Of a stretch of 64,000 bases of DNA, positions 33,276 to 46,115 are shown one piece after another. The number at the start of each line of letters is the position of its first letter. Position 1 is the first letter of the stretch. Below the pieces are notes generated by a model. It did no database searches and was not told the DNA's origin. It worked only from the letters and a program-made list of their open reading frames with translations. Position numbers and translations under genes: made by a program. Origin of the DNA: Dioscorea cayenensis subsp. rotundata (lineage: Eukaryota; Streptophyta; Magnoliopsida; Dioscoreales; Dioscoreaceae); assembly GCF_009730915.1 (NCBI RefSeq), contig NC_052475.1, positions 29,263,016 to 29,327,015 of the forward strand. The letters are read 5' to 3'.

Positions 33276-36200
33276 ATGGCTGAACCTGCATTGTCTCGTG
33301 TTCACAGTGTTCGGGAGCGCTTAGTTGATAACCTCTCTGCTCATAGGAACGAATTGGTGGCTCTTTTCTCAAGGTCTTGTATCATAAGCTCTAATTTTCT
33401 GATTATCAATTTTGATGTTTTGGAATTCAGTAGAACAATTAGAGAATAAGTATGATCTGATTTCACTGATTGTTTTGAATATTAAGGTTTGTGAACCAAG
33501 GAAAGGGAATGCTGCAGCCCCATCAGTTGCTTACTGAGTATGAAACTGTAATTTCTGAAGCTGATAGAAAGGCATTGAAGGATGGGATCTTTGAAGATGT
33601 TCTTAAAGCTGCACAGGTGAATGCTCTGGCATCCATTTAAATGAAATTCTTCAGCTTGCTTTGCTTTGTTTGTTAATTTCTTAACTTGAGATGATGCTAT
33701 TGCAGGAAGCCATTGTTATACCCCCTTGGGTTGCTCTGGCTATTCGCCCCAGGCCCGGAGTTTGGGAATATGTCAGAGTGAATGTGAATGAATTGGCTGT
33801 TGAGGACTTGACTGTGCCTGAATACTTAGAATTTAAGGAGAAGCTTGTGGATGATCAGTGAGTGCATTCATTTTTATGTAGGATATTTTGCAAATTTTCT
33901 CTCAAGAATTTTAACATCCTGTGTGATTTTCCTTCTTCCAGTACTGAAAGCAACTTCACTCTTGAGTTGGATTTTGAACCCTTCAATGCCTCTTTCCCTC
34001 GTCCATCCTTGTCGAAATCCATTGGTAATGGTGTGCAATTCCTTAACCGTCACCTCTCATCCAAGCTCTTCCATGACAAAGAAAGCATGTACCCATTGCT
34101 TAATTTCCTTCGTGCACATAACTATAAGGGCATGGTATGTTCTATGATTACCAATACTGAATTCATTCCATTCTTTATATGTATGTGTATATACATATTG
34201 ATTCTTGATGAATGGCATGCAGTCTATGATGCTGAATGATAGAATTCAGAGTCTGAGTGCTCTCCAAGCCTCACTAAGGAAAGCAGAGCAATACCTGTTG
34301 ACCATCCCAAATGACACACCATACTCAGAGTTCACTCACAGGTACTCTTAATGCCACCATCTTATATTATTTTATCAGTGAAGTTATTTTTGAGTTTATA
34401 ATGTGATTGAACTCATTGGAATGAAATGGTGGCCAGGTTTCAAGAGCTTGGTTTGGAGAAGGGTTGGGGTGACAACGCCCAGCGAGTGCATGAGAATATC
34501 CATCTGCTCCTAGACCTTCTTGAGGCTCCTGATCCGTGCACCTTGGAGAAGTTCCTCAGCACTGTCCCTATGATGTTCAATGTTGTTATCCTTTCTCCTC
34601 ATGGCTACTTTGCCCAAGCTAATGTATTGGGATATCCCGATACCGGTGGCCAGGCATGATACTAAACTATAATTCATTTGGATTTGCTGCTAAATGTTTA
34701 TATGTTTTTATAATTTCTTTTTCACTTGCAGGTTGTGTACATTTTGGATCAAGTTCGTGCTTTGGAGAATGAGATGCTTCTTAGAATTAAGCAGCAAGGC
34801 CTTGATATCACTCCTCGAATTCTCATCGTAAGTATTCCTTGTTCTTTTTACAAGTTTTTGGATGTGAAACTGATATTGATATCAATGCAGGTAACCAGAT
34901 TGCTGCCAGATGCCGTCGGTACTACCTGCGGTCAGCATCTTGAGAAGGTACTTGGAACAGAATACACTCACATTCTTCGTGTTCCCTTTAGAACAGAGAA
35001 GGGAATCGTCCGTAAATGGATCTCTCGCTTTGAAGTATGGCCTTACCTAGAGACATACACCGAAGTAAGTTTCTGTTTCTGCAACTGTTAGATGCATAAA
35101 TATCGCGAAACCTACATCTTGATTAATGCATCTCTAACGGTGCTTTGTTCTGTGCTCGCTGGCAGGATGTTGCCAATGAGTTGGCCAGAGAATTGCAGGC
35201 GACTCCTGATTTGATCATCGGAAACTATAGTGATGGCAATCTAGTAGCATCTTTGCTAGCTCACAAATTAGGCGTTACTCAGGTCCATATCCTCAGATGT
35301 TTTTGGCATCTAAATTCATAACATGCATGAATTTCACATTCTAATTTGGTTCATCATTTTAAATTATGCAGTGTACCATTGCTCATGCTTTAGAGAAAAC
35401 AAAGTACCCGAATTCAGATATATACTGGAAGAAGTTCGAAGAGCAGTACCATTTCTCTTGCCAATTCACAGCTGATTTGATTGCGATGAACCATGCCGAC
35501 TTCATCATCACCAGTACATTCCAAGAGATTGCCGGAAGGTATTATCTCGTACCTTAGCAGCTTAGTTATCCTTGCAGCATTATTTTTTTCATCTTGCATT
35601 GACATGAGACATTCCTATGAGTTGTTTTCAGCAAAGATACAGTGGGGCAATACGAGTCACACACCGCCTTCACTCTGCCTGGGCTATACCGTGTGGTTCA
35701 TGGCATCGATGTCTTTGATACAAAGTTCAACATTGTGTCTCCTGGTGCTGATATGTCCATCTACTTCCCCTATACTGAACAGAACAACAGGCTCACAGCT
35801 CTCCACCCTGAGATTGAGGAACTGCTTTACAGTCCAGTAGAGAACTCACTGCACAAGTGAGCACTAAAATCATTATTAATTTATCGGCGGATGTTTTGTT
35901 ATTCATTTCATTCAACTTCTATTGCTTTGACGCAGGTTTGTGTTGAAGGACCGAAGCAAGCCCATCATATTCTCCATGGCAAGACTTGACAGAGTGAAGA
36001 ACATTACTGGTTTGGTTGAGTTCTATGGCAAGAATGCACGGTTGAGGGAACTAGTCAACCTTGTGGTTGTTGCTGGAGACCATGGCAAAGAATCAAAGGA
36101 TCTCGAAGAACAGGCAGAGATGAAGAAAATGTATGACTTAATCGCGGAACACAAACTGGATGGCCACATTCGCTGGATCTCTGCACAAATGAACCGTGTC

Positions 36201-36953
36201 AGGAATGGTGAGCTCTACCGATACATTTGTGATACCAGGGGTGCTTTTGTTCAGGTACTTGCGACATTTGCTTCACCGATTGCACTATTAAAATCAGTTT
36301 GATGCCGTACTAAACTTGATCTGTTTTCAATGTTTGTTAAGCCTGCATTCTATGAAGCTTTCGGACTCACTGTTGTCGAATCTATGACTTGTGGCCTACC
36401 AACATTTGCAACGGCGCATGGAGGTCCTGGAGAGATCATCATCGATGGTGTTTCTGGATTCCATATTGATCCATATCATGGCGACAAAGCTGCGGATATT
36501 CTTGTGAGCTTCTTTGAGAAGTGCAAGCAAGATCCAACTTACTGGGAGAAGATCTCTCAAGGAGGATTGAAAAGAATCCATGAGAAGTAAAAAAACATTA
36601 TCATTCATCCTTCGAATTTAACTTGTTTAACTCTTCAATTCTCTTATGCGTCTGAACCATGTTTAGGTACACTTGGAAGCTTTACTCTGAGAGGTTGATG
36701 ACCCTGACCGGAGTTTATGGGTTCTGGAAGTATGTCTCCAACTTGGACCGCCGTGAAACTCGTCGTTATCTTGAGATGTTCTATGCTCTCAAGTACCGCA
36801 ATTTGGTGAGTTTGGAAGCTTCAACATGAAAAAATCTTCATTGTGTAGAGAATTGGGTACTAATGTTGTTTTCTGCAAATTTGATATTGAATGCAGGCAA
36901 AATCAGTTCCTCTGGCAGTTGATGGAGAAGTCATGACCAATGGCAATGCTTAG
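33276..36953 (+). CDS. SUS: Sucrose synthase, intact, 815 aa
   Basis: Coding exons: 33276-33373, 33487-33616, 33706-33857, 33942-34134, 34223-34341, 34437-34653, 34732-34827, 34891-35064, 35166-35282, 35372-35538, 35632-35856, 35936-36254, 36342-36586, 36667-36805, 36897-36953. All phases agree and the sum is 816 codons with stop, the normal length. It reversibly converts sucrose and UDP to UDP-glucose and fructose in the cytosol and at the plasma membrane. Ser11 in [10 protein letters not shown] is the conserved kinase site that affects membrane binding and turnover. YPDTGGQ (297-303) lies in the glycosyltransferase core and the E-x7-E motif is Glu674-Glu682 ([10 protein letters not shown]). 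The intron after 34653 has a GC donor (CAG/GCATGA); all others are GT-AG. Further N-terminal start codons are excluded by the leader intron. Confidence 0.95.
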
Positions 36954-37081
36954 TTTTGCAATGGAGGGAATTCATTTGTGTTTTGAGAGTTTCAGAAGTA
37001 GTTTCATTCTCTTGAGTGTGATTGTGCTTTTGCTTTCTTGCAAATGTTGTCTGAAATTTGAATGTTCCCTTTGTTTCTTGC

Positions 37082-37087
37082 AATAAA
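37082..37087 (+). terminator. Poly(A) signal of sucrose synthase
   Basis: AATAAA lies 129 bases after the stop codon in a T-rich 3' UTR. Confidence 0.55.
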
Positions 37088-37394
37088 AGGCTCCAATGCC
37101 AATTTAATGAAATCTCTGTGTTTTCAATGAATCTCATCAGTTTCAACTTTGCATATATATATATATATATATATTGAAAGCAAAATTCATACAAAAAGAA
37201 GTTTCTTATACACGAGGCTATTTTTTAAATGGATATGAATGTGAAGTGCAATTAAAAAAAGTTAACAAAATATGAAGATCAAGGTAAATATATAAATTTA
37301 TGGGTTAAGAGGAGACCCGTTGTTTCTCCCGTTATGTTCACTCGTTTTTGTTTCACAGCTTAGTGGAAGTTCGGTTGTAATTTTTGTTACTTTT

Positions 37395-37445
37395 ATATTA
37401 ATACATGTGGTTTATCCATTTTTTTTTTTAAAAAAAAAAAAAATT
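37395..37445 (+). repeat. 5'-truncated LINE 3' end with poly-A
   Basis: ATTAATACATGTGGTTTATCCA followed by T and A runs has the same terminal core as the copies at 12.47, 51.6 and 58.35 kb. It lies in the 37.1-37.75 kb gap between the sucrose synthase gene and the FYVE gene, which otherwise holds a TA run (37150-37175) and AT-rich DNA. Confidence 0.55.
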
Positions 37446-38353
37446 TACTAATTGAACCCTTCTCATCAGTCTATCTTTATATGCATTTTAAATTCTTTCA
37501 CAAATCAACTTATTTCATGAGTTTTGGTTCAAATGAATCTTTTTTTTCTAATGTACATCCTATCTATCAGTTTAAAACTTTAGACTTTGATTTTGATTTT
37601 ATTTATTTATTCCCTCCCATAGAAGAAGATATTTTCAAGGGTTTAGGAGCAAAATATGGGTTTTCAAAGGGTTCAGGGGTCTATGAGCAAAACATACACA
37701 CGCTCACACGTGCACAAAGTGGCTTTGTCTTTTTTTAGATCTTATCTCGATTCATCGTAGAACCTCATAAAAAAAGCACCTTTCGTCTGGTGGATCACTC
37801 TAATCGGTAATTCTCTTGATCTTATTCTCAGGTTTTTGATTTCTTTTGATGATTGAATTCGTGAAAGTTTGCATGTTTATTTTGGTAGAACTTTAGTCAA
37901 TTGTAAACTCCTCAAAAATGATGCGAATGAATAGTACTTGACTTTTTTGTGCTATTTAAAAACCCAGTTATTTTTTAATTTTCTATATTTCTGTTTTCTA
38001 GTGATGATTTTAATGAATATCAATTTGAATCTTGAACCCTGATTAGTAAGGGAATGAGTGCCTCATCACTCATCAGCAAGATATTTAGGTTTCTATGAGA
38101 GCACTTCTTTTCATATCTTGTGGTACATGCATTTGTTTTCCTCTCAATTTCTGTGGTTGTAGCAGATATGATTAAAAAAAAAACAATGAATGTTAAGTTT
38201 TAATATTTTCTTTGCAGTTTGATATATTTGTGAAGCAGTGGTTTCTGTGTGTGGCCTAATAAGATCTTGAAATCATTTTTGGATGAACCTTTGAATACTG
38301 CTTTCATATTGGGGACAATAAACTTGAGACAGGCTTGTCTCCACCAGTCATCA

Positions 38354-39999
38354 ATGGAGTCTGAATTTTTTGATGTACATGATTCTGGGGTTGTTCCTTT
38401 TACTGCAAATCCAAGAAGTCATCCTCCTCAAGTGAACTTTAAGAATTTACTAAATGGTATACTGGCAATTCTGACCGGGAAAAATTCTGCTTTTATAGTT
38501 ACCCAGCCTTGTCTGAGCTCCAGCTCAAACTTTGAATTTCTGGCATCTGGAATCAATGGGGATAGTTTTTTGCACCCATCAGTTTACTTACCTAGTGCAC
38601 CACCTCTGTTTGAAGTGGAAGCTATTAATTACTCTCCATATCAAGAGATACTCAAAGCTGATCCTCCTGAATGGCTGCCAGACAGTTGCACAACCTCATG
38701 CATGCAATGCCGATCTCCTTTCACAGCCCTTACTCGTGGAAGACATCATTGTCGGTTTTGTGGTGGTATTTTCTGCAGAACATGCTCCAAAGGAAGATGC
38801 TTGATGCCAATTAAATTCCAACAGCGAGAGCCTCAAAGAGTGTGTGATGCTTGTTACGACAGGCTTGATCCTTTGCAGGGCATATTGATTAACTTGATCA
38901 GCAATTCAGTGCAATCTGCAAAACATGATGTTACAGATTGGACATGTACAAAGAGGGTGGTTAAACTTGCCTGTGGGCTTGTCAATGGAACATGAGATAT
39001 ATAAGGCAGCAAATATTCTGAGAAGTTATTGCAAGGTGAATTATTTTGGGTGTGCCTCTTGCAGACTCGAATACTGAAAATGTGATGTTTTTCTTTTTGT
39101 AAATCTTCAGGTTGCTTCATTAAATGTGGAGAAATCGATTCCAGTTGCTGTTATGAAAGGTGCGAGAGGGCTTGCCATCTTAACAGTGGCTAAAGTTGGT
39201 GCAGTTCTTACATACAAACTTGGCACTGGTCTTGTGGTTTCTCGAGGCCAGACGGGTCATGGTCTGCACCTTCAGCGATACTCTCTGCTGGTTTAGGATG
39301 GGGAGCACAGGTTGAGAGTAGTGAACTCTATAAATTTTGATTAATTTATCTCAGATGATCTTCTACATATGACCAAAAAAGTGTCCGAATGAGAGTAATT
39401 GCCTATTTATTTTGCTAATGTTATAAAAGTTCAGAATCATATGATTTATTCAAGTCCTTATACTGTGATCATTAATGTATCGTCTGTTGTCTCAGATTGG
39501 AGGTGAACTGATGGATTTCATCATTGTTCTTCATGGTTCTAACGCTGTCAAGACTTTCTGCAGCCGCATGCATTTTTCACTCGGTGCAGGTTTAAGTGCT
39601 GCAGCAGGGCCTGTTGGTAGAATACTTGAGGCGGATCTTCGAGCTGGAGAAAGTGGTTCTGGCATGTGTTATACTTACAGTCATTGCAAAGGTAATAAAT
39701 AATTCGCCTCCTATCAGAAACGTACATAGTGCTAGGCTATGGTATTATCGACGAGTGGAAAAAACCAAAATGTGTGATTTTCAAGATAACACAACTTACT
39801 AATTGTGAAAACCAATTCAGGTGCATTTGTTGGTGTATCTCTGGAAGGCAACATTGTCGCGACAAGGACGGATGCTAACTCAAGCTTCTACGGCGATCCT
39901 TATCTGACCACCACCGACATTCTTTTGGGAACTGTCGCGAGACCTAAAGCTGCTGAGCCATTGTATGCTTCTCTTGATGAATTGTATTCGAATCTATGA
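38354..39999 (+). CDS. FYVE zinc finger + SYLF (Ysc84-like) domain protein, with two frameshifts
   Basis: Exons 38354-39035, 39111-39310, 39496-39691, 39821-39999. The FYVE finger is at about residues 107-172: WLPD, CMQC, RGRHHCRFCGGIFC, FCRTC and VCDAC, the full set for binding phosphatidylinositol 3-phosphate on endosomes. The rest is a SYLF lipid- and actin-binding domain (GARGLAILTVAK, GLVVSR, GELMDFIIVLH, FSLGAG, YGDPYLTT). This pairing is conserved in plants. Two single-base errors break the frame: an extra A in 38950-38952 (after DWTC-T) and a missing base near 39246-39250 (after LVVSRG). Without them the protein is about 418 aa. An in-frame ATG at 38249 exists, but 38354 fits the family start better. 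An upstream leader intron ending at 38217 is likely (TCTTTGCAG). Confidence 0.8.
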
Positions 40000-41280
40000 T
40001 TTTGAGAGCTCTTCTATAGCATTGATCTCTCTTGGAAAATGCTACATTGTAGATAAGTTCTTCCTGAGCCTTGTCCTAATTTTGGAGGCAGACTTCTATT
40101 GTTTGGTGTATATATTACATGCTATAGCTGAATTCCCATGAGGGGGCATTTGTTTCATATAATGTGCAGTTGGTTGGGAATTTGAGAGTTTTGTTATTTT
40201 TTTTCCTGGTTCAAATATTATGATTAATTGTATTATTTGATTGCATAAACTTTTCAAATTATTGCATATAAGATCATTATAAATGTGTTTTGTTTCATCT
40301 TTACATAATGAAACACATGTAACATGAATGTTGATTGTTAATTCTTCAGATATTAGATTTGAGAAAATATTGATTATTATCTTCAATTTTACTCTTCAAA
40401 TAATAATATTATTAAATAGAGCAGACAAATCTAACTTATAACAAGATTACCTTTATATTTCTGATAGAATTAAACATAAACATAATTATACAAAACCAAA
40501 ACTCTAATTTCTTTTTGTGTCATCTTATTACATCATGCAGTATGTCACAATTAATAATCCTCACTTCCATGAACATTCTAATTCTTGAATGAGATGGATC
40601 TGGAAGCTTATTCATTGACCAAAAAGAAGTTTGACAATAGCTGAACTAGAAGCCTACCATTGAAGACAAGCATGTGGTTGGTAAGCTGTGTAAAATTCAT
40701 TATTTTTATTTGGTCTAATCCAAATGGTATCAAAGAATTGAATAAGAACAAGTTGAATTAAACAAACTCAAGTTGAACTACAAAACATACAACAAGAAAT
40801 TAAAAAACATATTATCCATCCCACTAGCCTGAGAAGGTAGGTTGCTGAACAACTGGATGAATATGATATATAGGATAGAAATTTCATTTAAACGATAAAG
40901 ATCAAGATCATAGGAGATTAAGATAAATTCACAACCTCAAATGCATCACCATGAATTGAAAATTGTGTTTCCATTCTTGACATTTCATTCAGCATATGAG
41001 CACCCACAACAAACTTACAAACATCTTCCAGAGCTACAACAACAACAGATTGAATGAAGAACAGTTAAACAGATCATCAGTATATGATCTTCAAATATGT
41101 TACATAACACAAAATTCTTAAAAGGAAGGTTCTCGCGAGGCATAAATCAATCCATATCCTCGATCTTTATTGATTTCTGAAACGAGGATGAACAGGTAAT
41201 AATAGAATTAAAGAAGCTCAAAATGCTCAACTAGTTCATGTCAATATATACAGAGTTCAAGTGGGAAGGATTAAGGCTGC
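40000..41280. other. Intergenic DNA between convergent genes
   Basis: 3' flanks of the FYVE gene (+) and of the ERF gene (-). No further gene is seen. 40820-41230 is slightly less AT-rich and may include the ERF 3' UTR. Confidence 0.6.
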
Positions 41281-43123
41281 TCAGTAAATGCTGCCATTCA
41301 GGGGCAGGTTATCAAAGCTCCAAAGGTCCATTACATTGACACCATCCTGAGTCAGTTCATTGCCAAAGATGCTGTCGATTGATTCAACTGGGCTCCCCTC
41401 AAGATATGGAATCTGCAAGAACTTCATACATGATTCGAAATTAGAGAGCTCTTCAGATAGTTTTGTTGCAGTATTCTCCTCCACAGAAGCTGCATCCCCA
41501 GAATTATTCTTCAGTTTCTTTGCCGCCGGGCAGTCATCGCCCAGCAGTGAAGATTCTTCACATTCAATGATGGTGGGCTGAACAAGGGACGTGATCTCCG
41601 GGTTCTTTGCCTCATATTCCCAGCCATAGTCTGAACAATCAAGAGTGTTGCTCCCCTGATCAGATTGGAAATTCAGAGCAACTCCCTCTGATAGCACAAA
41701 AGGTTTCATTGCAGGGGAGTAAGTGGGGAGTTCAGGCTTAACAATCTCATTCTCTTCTTCTAGTAAACCAAAGGGAAAATGGAAATCTGGATCTGGTTTA
41801 TCAAAATTAAAGCTAGGCTTTTCAGAAAGACTAGCTTTGGGATGCTTTCGAGGCCACTGGTTTTGGACGACGCTTTTGAGCAGCTGGAGATGGTTCTTCA
41901 GGGAAGTTCACCTTAGCTTTGTTGCCACGAATACGACGGGCTTCAGCATCATAAGCTCGTGCAGCCTCCTCAGCAGTATTGAATGTTCCAAGCCAGACAC
42001 GGACACCTTTGCAAGGATTTCTGATTTCAGCAGCCCATTTTCCCCATGGTCGTTGACGGATTCCTCTGTACTGATTCTTTCTCTTTCTTTTGGCAGATTT
42101 CTCCACAAGTCCACTGAACTCCACAGGCTTCAGAGTTTTAGAACTCTCTACATAACAAAAGGAACAAAGATATTCTAACATTAATTCAACTATCTGTTGC
42201 GTGATTCAGGAGATGCATCTTGGTCGTTGTAACAGATAAAATTATTGGTTTTCCTATGTTACAAGCTTTTCTTGAGACATTTCATAACTTTCTTTTTTAA
42301 GCTAACCATTTTTTTTTTTTTTTCTCTTCTTCCAAGTTCCAAGAGGTGAGAAATATATGAAAAAAGATAATGAAAAAAAATGGGGGGAAACTGTTCTTAA
42401 TTTAACCAAACACATGATAGCAAGTTTCCAGTTTGTTTCCTGTTCTTTAACTTTCACTTCCTCAAATCTATCTTGTTCTTAATGGCTCTTCAGATCTAAC
42501 TATTCATACAAACTATCAGAATAATACTAAAAACCAAAAAACTATAACTCCACAAATTAAGAGCTTGAGATGCACATCAAGCTTAGCTCTAAAAAACAAT
42601 AAAAATAAAAATAAAATTAATAAAAAAGAGATCTTGAACAAAGAACCAAAAAAAAAAAAAGGAAGAAAAAATGAAACACATGTCCATGACATCAAAGGTC
42701 ATTCTAATAAGAATCAAACTTTAATCCACTTGGCAAAAAATAATAATAATAACAAAAAGAATCAAGCTAATAAAGAAAAACCACAAGAAGAAACAGATAA
42801 AGAATTAACAACACCATTCTTAATTAAACTCCATGAAAATTACCATGAAAGAAGGGATTTTGGGGAGCGTGATGAACACCACCAAAGGGCTCCTCATAAG
42901 AATCCACAGGATCATCATTGAACTCCCGGAAATCAGCCTCAAAATCATAACCACCAGCATCATCATCATCATCATCATCTTCAACCACCACCACGCGGCG
43001 GCTCTGCTGCTTCTTCTTCTCCGAACCGTGCCTCTTCTTATAATCCGGCCATAATAACTCCGCCGTCAGCTTCCGCGACCTCGCCGGCGGTATGAATCCC
43101 GATATGATAGCTCCTCCACACAT
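41281..43123 (-). CDS. Group VII ERF (AP2/ERF) transcription factor, Met-Cys N-degron
   Basis: Two exons: 43123-42844 and 42147-41281, with a 696-bp intron after residue 93. The protein starts [12 protein letters not shown], the hallmark of group VII ERFs: Cys2 is oxidised by plant cysteine oxidases and the protein is degraded through the N-degron pathway in normal oxygen, so it acts as an oxygen-sensed activator of hypoxia genes in the nucleus. The AP2 domain is [20 protein letters not shown] with [16 protein letters not shown] and the [12 protein letters not shown] end, followed by an acidic C-terminal half that ends [17 protein letters not shown] run of seven Asp (GAT repeat) lies in exon 1. 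One extra base (AAA at 41846-41848) shifts the frame after KPVAS; corrected length is about 381 aa. Upstream ATG 43252 lies before the TATA box and is not used. Confidence 0.88.
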
Positions 43124-43198
43124 CCTCACAAGAAGATACAGAGACAAAGATTCAAACTTTTCTCTTTTTTTTTCTTTGGTACTCTCAAAACTAGAGTG

Positions 43199-43213
43199 CT
43201 TATATATATATAT
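43199..43213 (-). promoter_or_regulatory. TATA box of the ERF gene
   Basis: On the minus strand GCAATATATATATATAAGCAC lies about 76-90 bases upstream of the MCGG start. Transcription would begin near 43170, which excludes the in-frame ATG at 43252 and keeps Cys at position 2. Confidence 0.55.
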
Positions 43214-44290
43214 TGCAGAATGCAGATAGATAGATGGAGGTGATGAGTCCAACTTGTGACAAATACAAAGCGTGTGTTTTGTTTTGTTATAGTACTAATT
43301 TATTCGTATGAGATGGAAACAGAGAGAGAGAAAGCGTGTGCAAACCATAGTGTGATTTTATTTGTAGAATTTAGATAAATATTAAGAAAAGATTTTTTTT
43401 TTTTTTTACTAAATGTGAAAATTTTGTTTGGTTGTTAATGAATCAATGCGCTTGTGTTAAAAGCTCGGAGATTTAGTTTGGGTCGGTTTCAGTTTAATTA
43501 TTGAGCTAAAGGAGTGATTTTTTAGTCTAATTTTTGTACTTGTAATATAAATGAGTCAAGCTTATTAAGACTTGTAAATAGTTAGTAACTATAGTATATT
43601 AGTGATTGTATTAATTTAAATATTTCATATCCATTGTTATAATATAGTGAAATTACTATAGTTATATTAATGTAAATGAATGAATTGAGCCCGAACTCTA
43701 CATTTTTCTTAACTAACTAGCTCAGCCTGAGGTTGAGCTTGAATAATATATATAATAATAATAATAATAATAAATTTGAAACAAGCTCGACTTTAATAGT
43801 GCTTAGTTTGAATATAACAAAGTTCAGTTTAGCTTTACTCGGTTATAGTTATAAAAAAGAATTTGAAATCTTGGCCTCTAACTTAAGTTACTACTCTGCC
43901 GTAAAAAAAATTTATAGCTTTAATATATGATAAAGTGAGATTGTATTTATTATGAGGGAGTTGTTGTGAGCAATTAAATAATTAAATTTAGAAATTATTA
44001 ATATTAATAAACCGGTAATCAATTGAAAAAGTAAAAATTTTTGCGAAATAATTGAACCCGCAAAAATACCTTTTTCATAAAAATGTGTGTTGTCTCACTA
44101 TCTTTTAATCAAAGACCTATTATTCAAAAAAATTATAAATTTAATTTAGAAATAATTATTTATTAATAACAATGAAATCAAATGTTGATAAGATAATAAA
44201 AAGTTGAATAGTAAAAATCAGAAATCCAACATATGGTAAATTTTTTTGTAACTCGAATGAAACAAGAATTAATAAATTAATGATTTTAAT
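43214..44290. other. AT-rich DNA up to the assembly gap
   Basis: ERF upstream region, then AT-rich sequence with a TAA/AAT run at 43749-43775. No gene is seen. Confidence 0.6.
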
Positions 44291-45290
44291 NNNNNNNNNN
44301 NNNNNNNNNNNNNNNNNNNNNNNNNNNNNNNNNNNNNNNNNNNNNNNNNNNNNNNNNNNNNNNNNNNNNNNNNNNNNNNNNNNNNNNNNNNNNNNNNNNN
44401 NNNNNNNNNNNNNNNNNNNNNNNNNNNNNNNNNNNNNNNNNNNNNNNNNNNNNNNNNNNNNNNNNNNNNNNNNNNNNNNNNNNNNNNNNNNNNNNNNNNN
44501 NNNNNNNNNNNNNNNNNNNNNNNNNNNNNNNNNNNNNNNNNNNNNNNNNNNNNNNNNNNNNNNNNNNNNNNNNNNNNNNNNNNNNNNNNNNNNNNNNNNN
44601 NNNNNNNNNNNNNNNNNNNNNNNNNNNNNNNNNNNNNNNNNNNNNNNNNNNNNNNNNNNNNNNNNNNNNNNNNNNNNNNNNNNNNNNNNNNNNNNNNNNN
44701 NNNNNNNNNNNNNNNNNNNNNNNNNNNNNNNNNNNNNNNNNNNNNNNNNNNNNNNNNNNNNNNNNNNNNNNNNNNNNNNNNNNNNNNNNNNNNNNNNNNN
44801 NNNNNNNNNNNNNNNNNNNNNNNNNNNNNNNNNNNNNNNNNNNNNNNNNNNNNNNNNNNNNNNNNNNNNNNNNNNNNNNNNNNNNNNNNNNNNNNNNNNN
44901 NNNNNNNNNNNNNNNNNNNNNNNNNNNNNNNNNNNNNNNNNNNNNNNNNNNNNNNNNNNNNNNNNNNNNNNNNNNNNNNNNNNNNNNNNNNNNNNNNNNN
45001 NNNNNNNNNNNNNNNNNNNNNNNNNNNNNNNNNNNNNNNNNNNNNNNNNNNNNNNNNNNNNNNNNNNNNNNNNNNNNNNNNNNNNNNNNNNNNNNNNNNN
45101 NNNNNNNNNNNNNNNNNNNNNNNNNNNNNNNNNNNNNNNNNNNNNNNNNNNNNNNNNNNNNNNNNNNNNNNNNNNNNNNNNNNNNNNNNNNNNNNNNNNN
45201 NNNNNNNNNNNNNNNNNNNNNNNNNNNNNNNNNNNNNNNNNNNNNNNNNNNNNNNNNNNNNNNNNNNNNNNNNNNNNNNNNNNNNNNNNN
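44291..45290. other. Assembly gap, 1000 N
   Basis: Exactly 1000 unknown bases, so the true size of the gap is unknown. Confidence 1.
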
Positions 45291-46115
45291 TATTAACCAC
45301 CAAAGATTTGGAGGATTGAATGAGATCATATGCAACAGTATGTCTAAAGGTTTTGTTTTGTTTTGTTTTTGTGTGACAAGGTATGTCGGCATGCCGATTG
45401 AAGGTCTAAACGTGTCGAATCTTTGATTGCCTGCAGCGCCATTCTCACGAATTTGGGCGGCACAAACCGCATTGGCAGTGGGGATCGGCCGAGGTTCTTG
45501 GAATGGCTAAGGTTGTGGGAGCTTCAGCGTTGAGCATGGGGCTGAGCCGGTCCTCTCGAACCATGGTGAGATAATCCCATCAGTGTCTGAGGGCGAGCCA
45601 GGATGCTAGGTCAAACCCGATGAGAAGACATGTGAGGACCATGGGCCGAACAGGCGCCCCGTTAAGGTGTGGGTGAATGAGTGGGCATTTGTACGATGTG
45701 GAGCTGCGCTTGGGCAGAATCGTGGTTGTTGTTGAAGGAGATGAATTAACGATGGGGGCTTGGAGCCTGATCGTTCACTTGGAGCCGGGGGCAGGGATCG
45801 GGGATGGCGATTAGAAATGGTTGTCGCCCGGTGAGCCCGACCCGGACCAGACGGAACAAGGTGGGGAGGGCAGTCTGAGGAACAGGAGCCGAGATGATGA
45901 TGGGGATTTGGAAGGCCAGGGGAGGGCATCCGGGCATTGCCGAGACCAGGGTGTCTGATGATGTCCTTGGGGGCTTGAGGTGACTTGTTTTCTTCATGTG
46001 TTTTGTATTTTTGTCTCTTTTGGGAGGCCCCTTCCACGTCTTGTGATGTGAGGGGTTTGTTTATCTTTGTCGCTTGTTTTCTAAGCAGGCCTTGATTGTT
46101 TATCCACTTTCCAAA
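45291..46115 (+). repeat. GC-rich probable transposon remnant after the gap
   Basis: Sharply more GC-rich than its surroundings. No frame is open for long on + (many TGA/TAG), although LIACSAILTNLGGTNRIGS can be read near 45426-45476. The end (about 46088-46110) reads TTGTTTATCCACTTT, which partly matches the LINE 3'-end core found elsewhere in the window. A LINE fragment is the best guess. The long minus-strand open frame here is proline-rich and resembles no family. Confidence 0.35.

Noticed and set aside
38249..38353. In-frame extension of the FYVE protein to ATG 38249
   Set aside because: The extra 35 residues have no family counterpart that I recall; kept only as an alternative start.
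41723..42178. Plus-strand Ser-rich frame of 151 codons
   Set aside because: Antisense shadow of the ERF AP2 exon.
42565..42921. Lys/Asn-rich plus-strand frame
   Set aside because: It lies mostly in the ERF intron, in A-rich DNA; low complexity.
43124..43252. In-frame extension of the ERF to ATG 43252
   Set aside because: It lies upstream of the TATA box and would bury the MCGG start, which is functional only at the N-terminus.
44269..45392. Very long open frames on both strands across the first gap
   Set aside because: They exist only because N codons are not read as stops. The same is true of the frames across 59396-60395.
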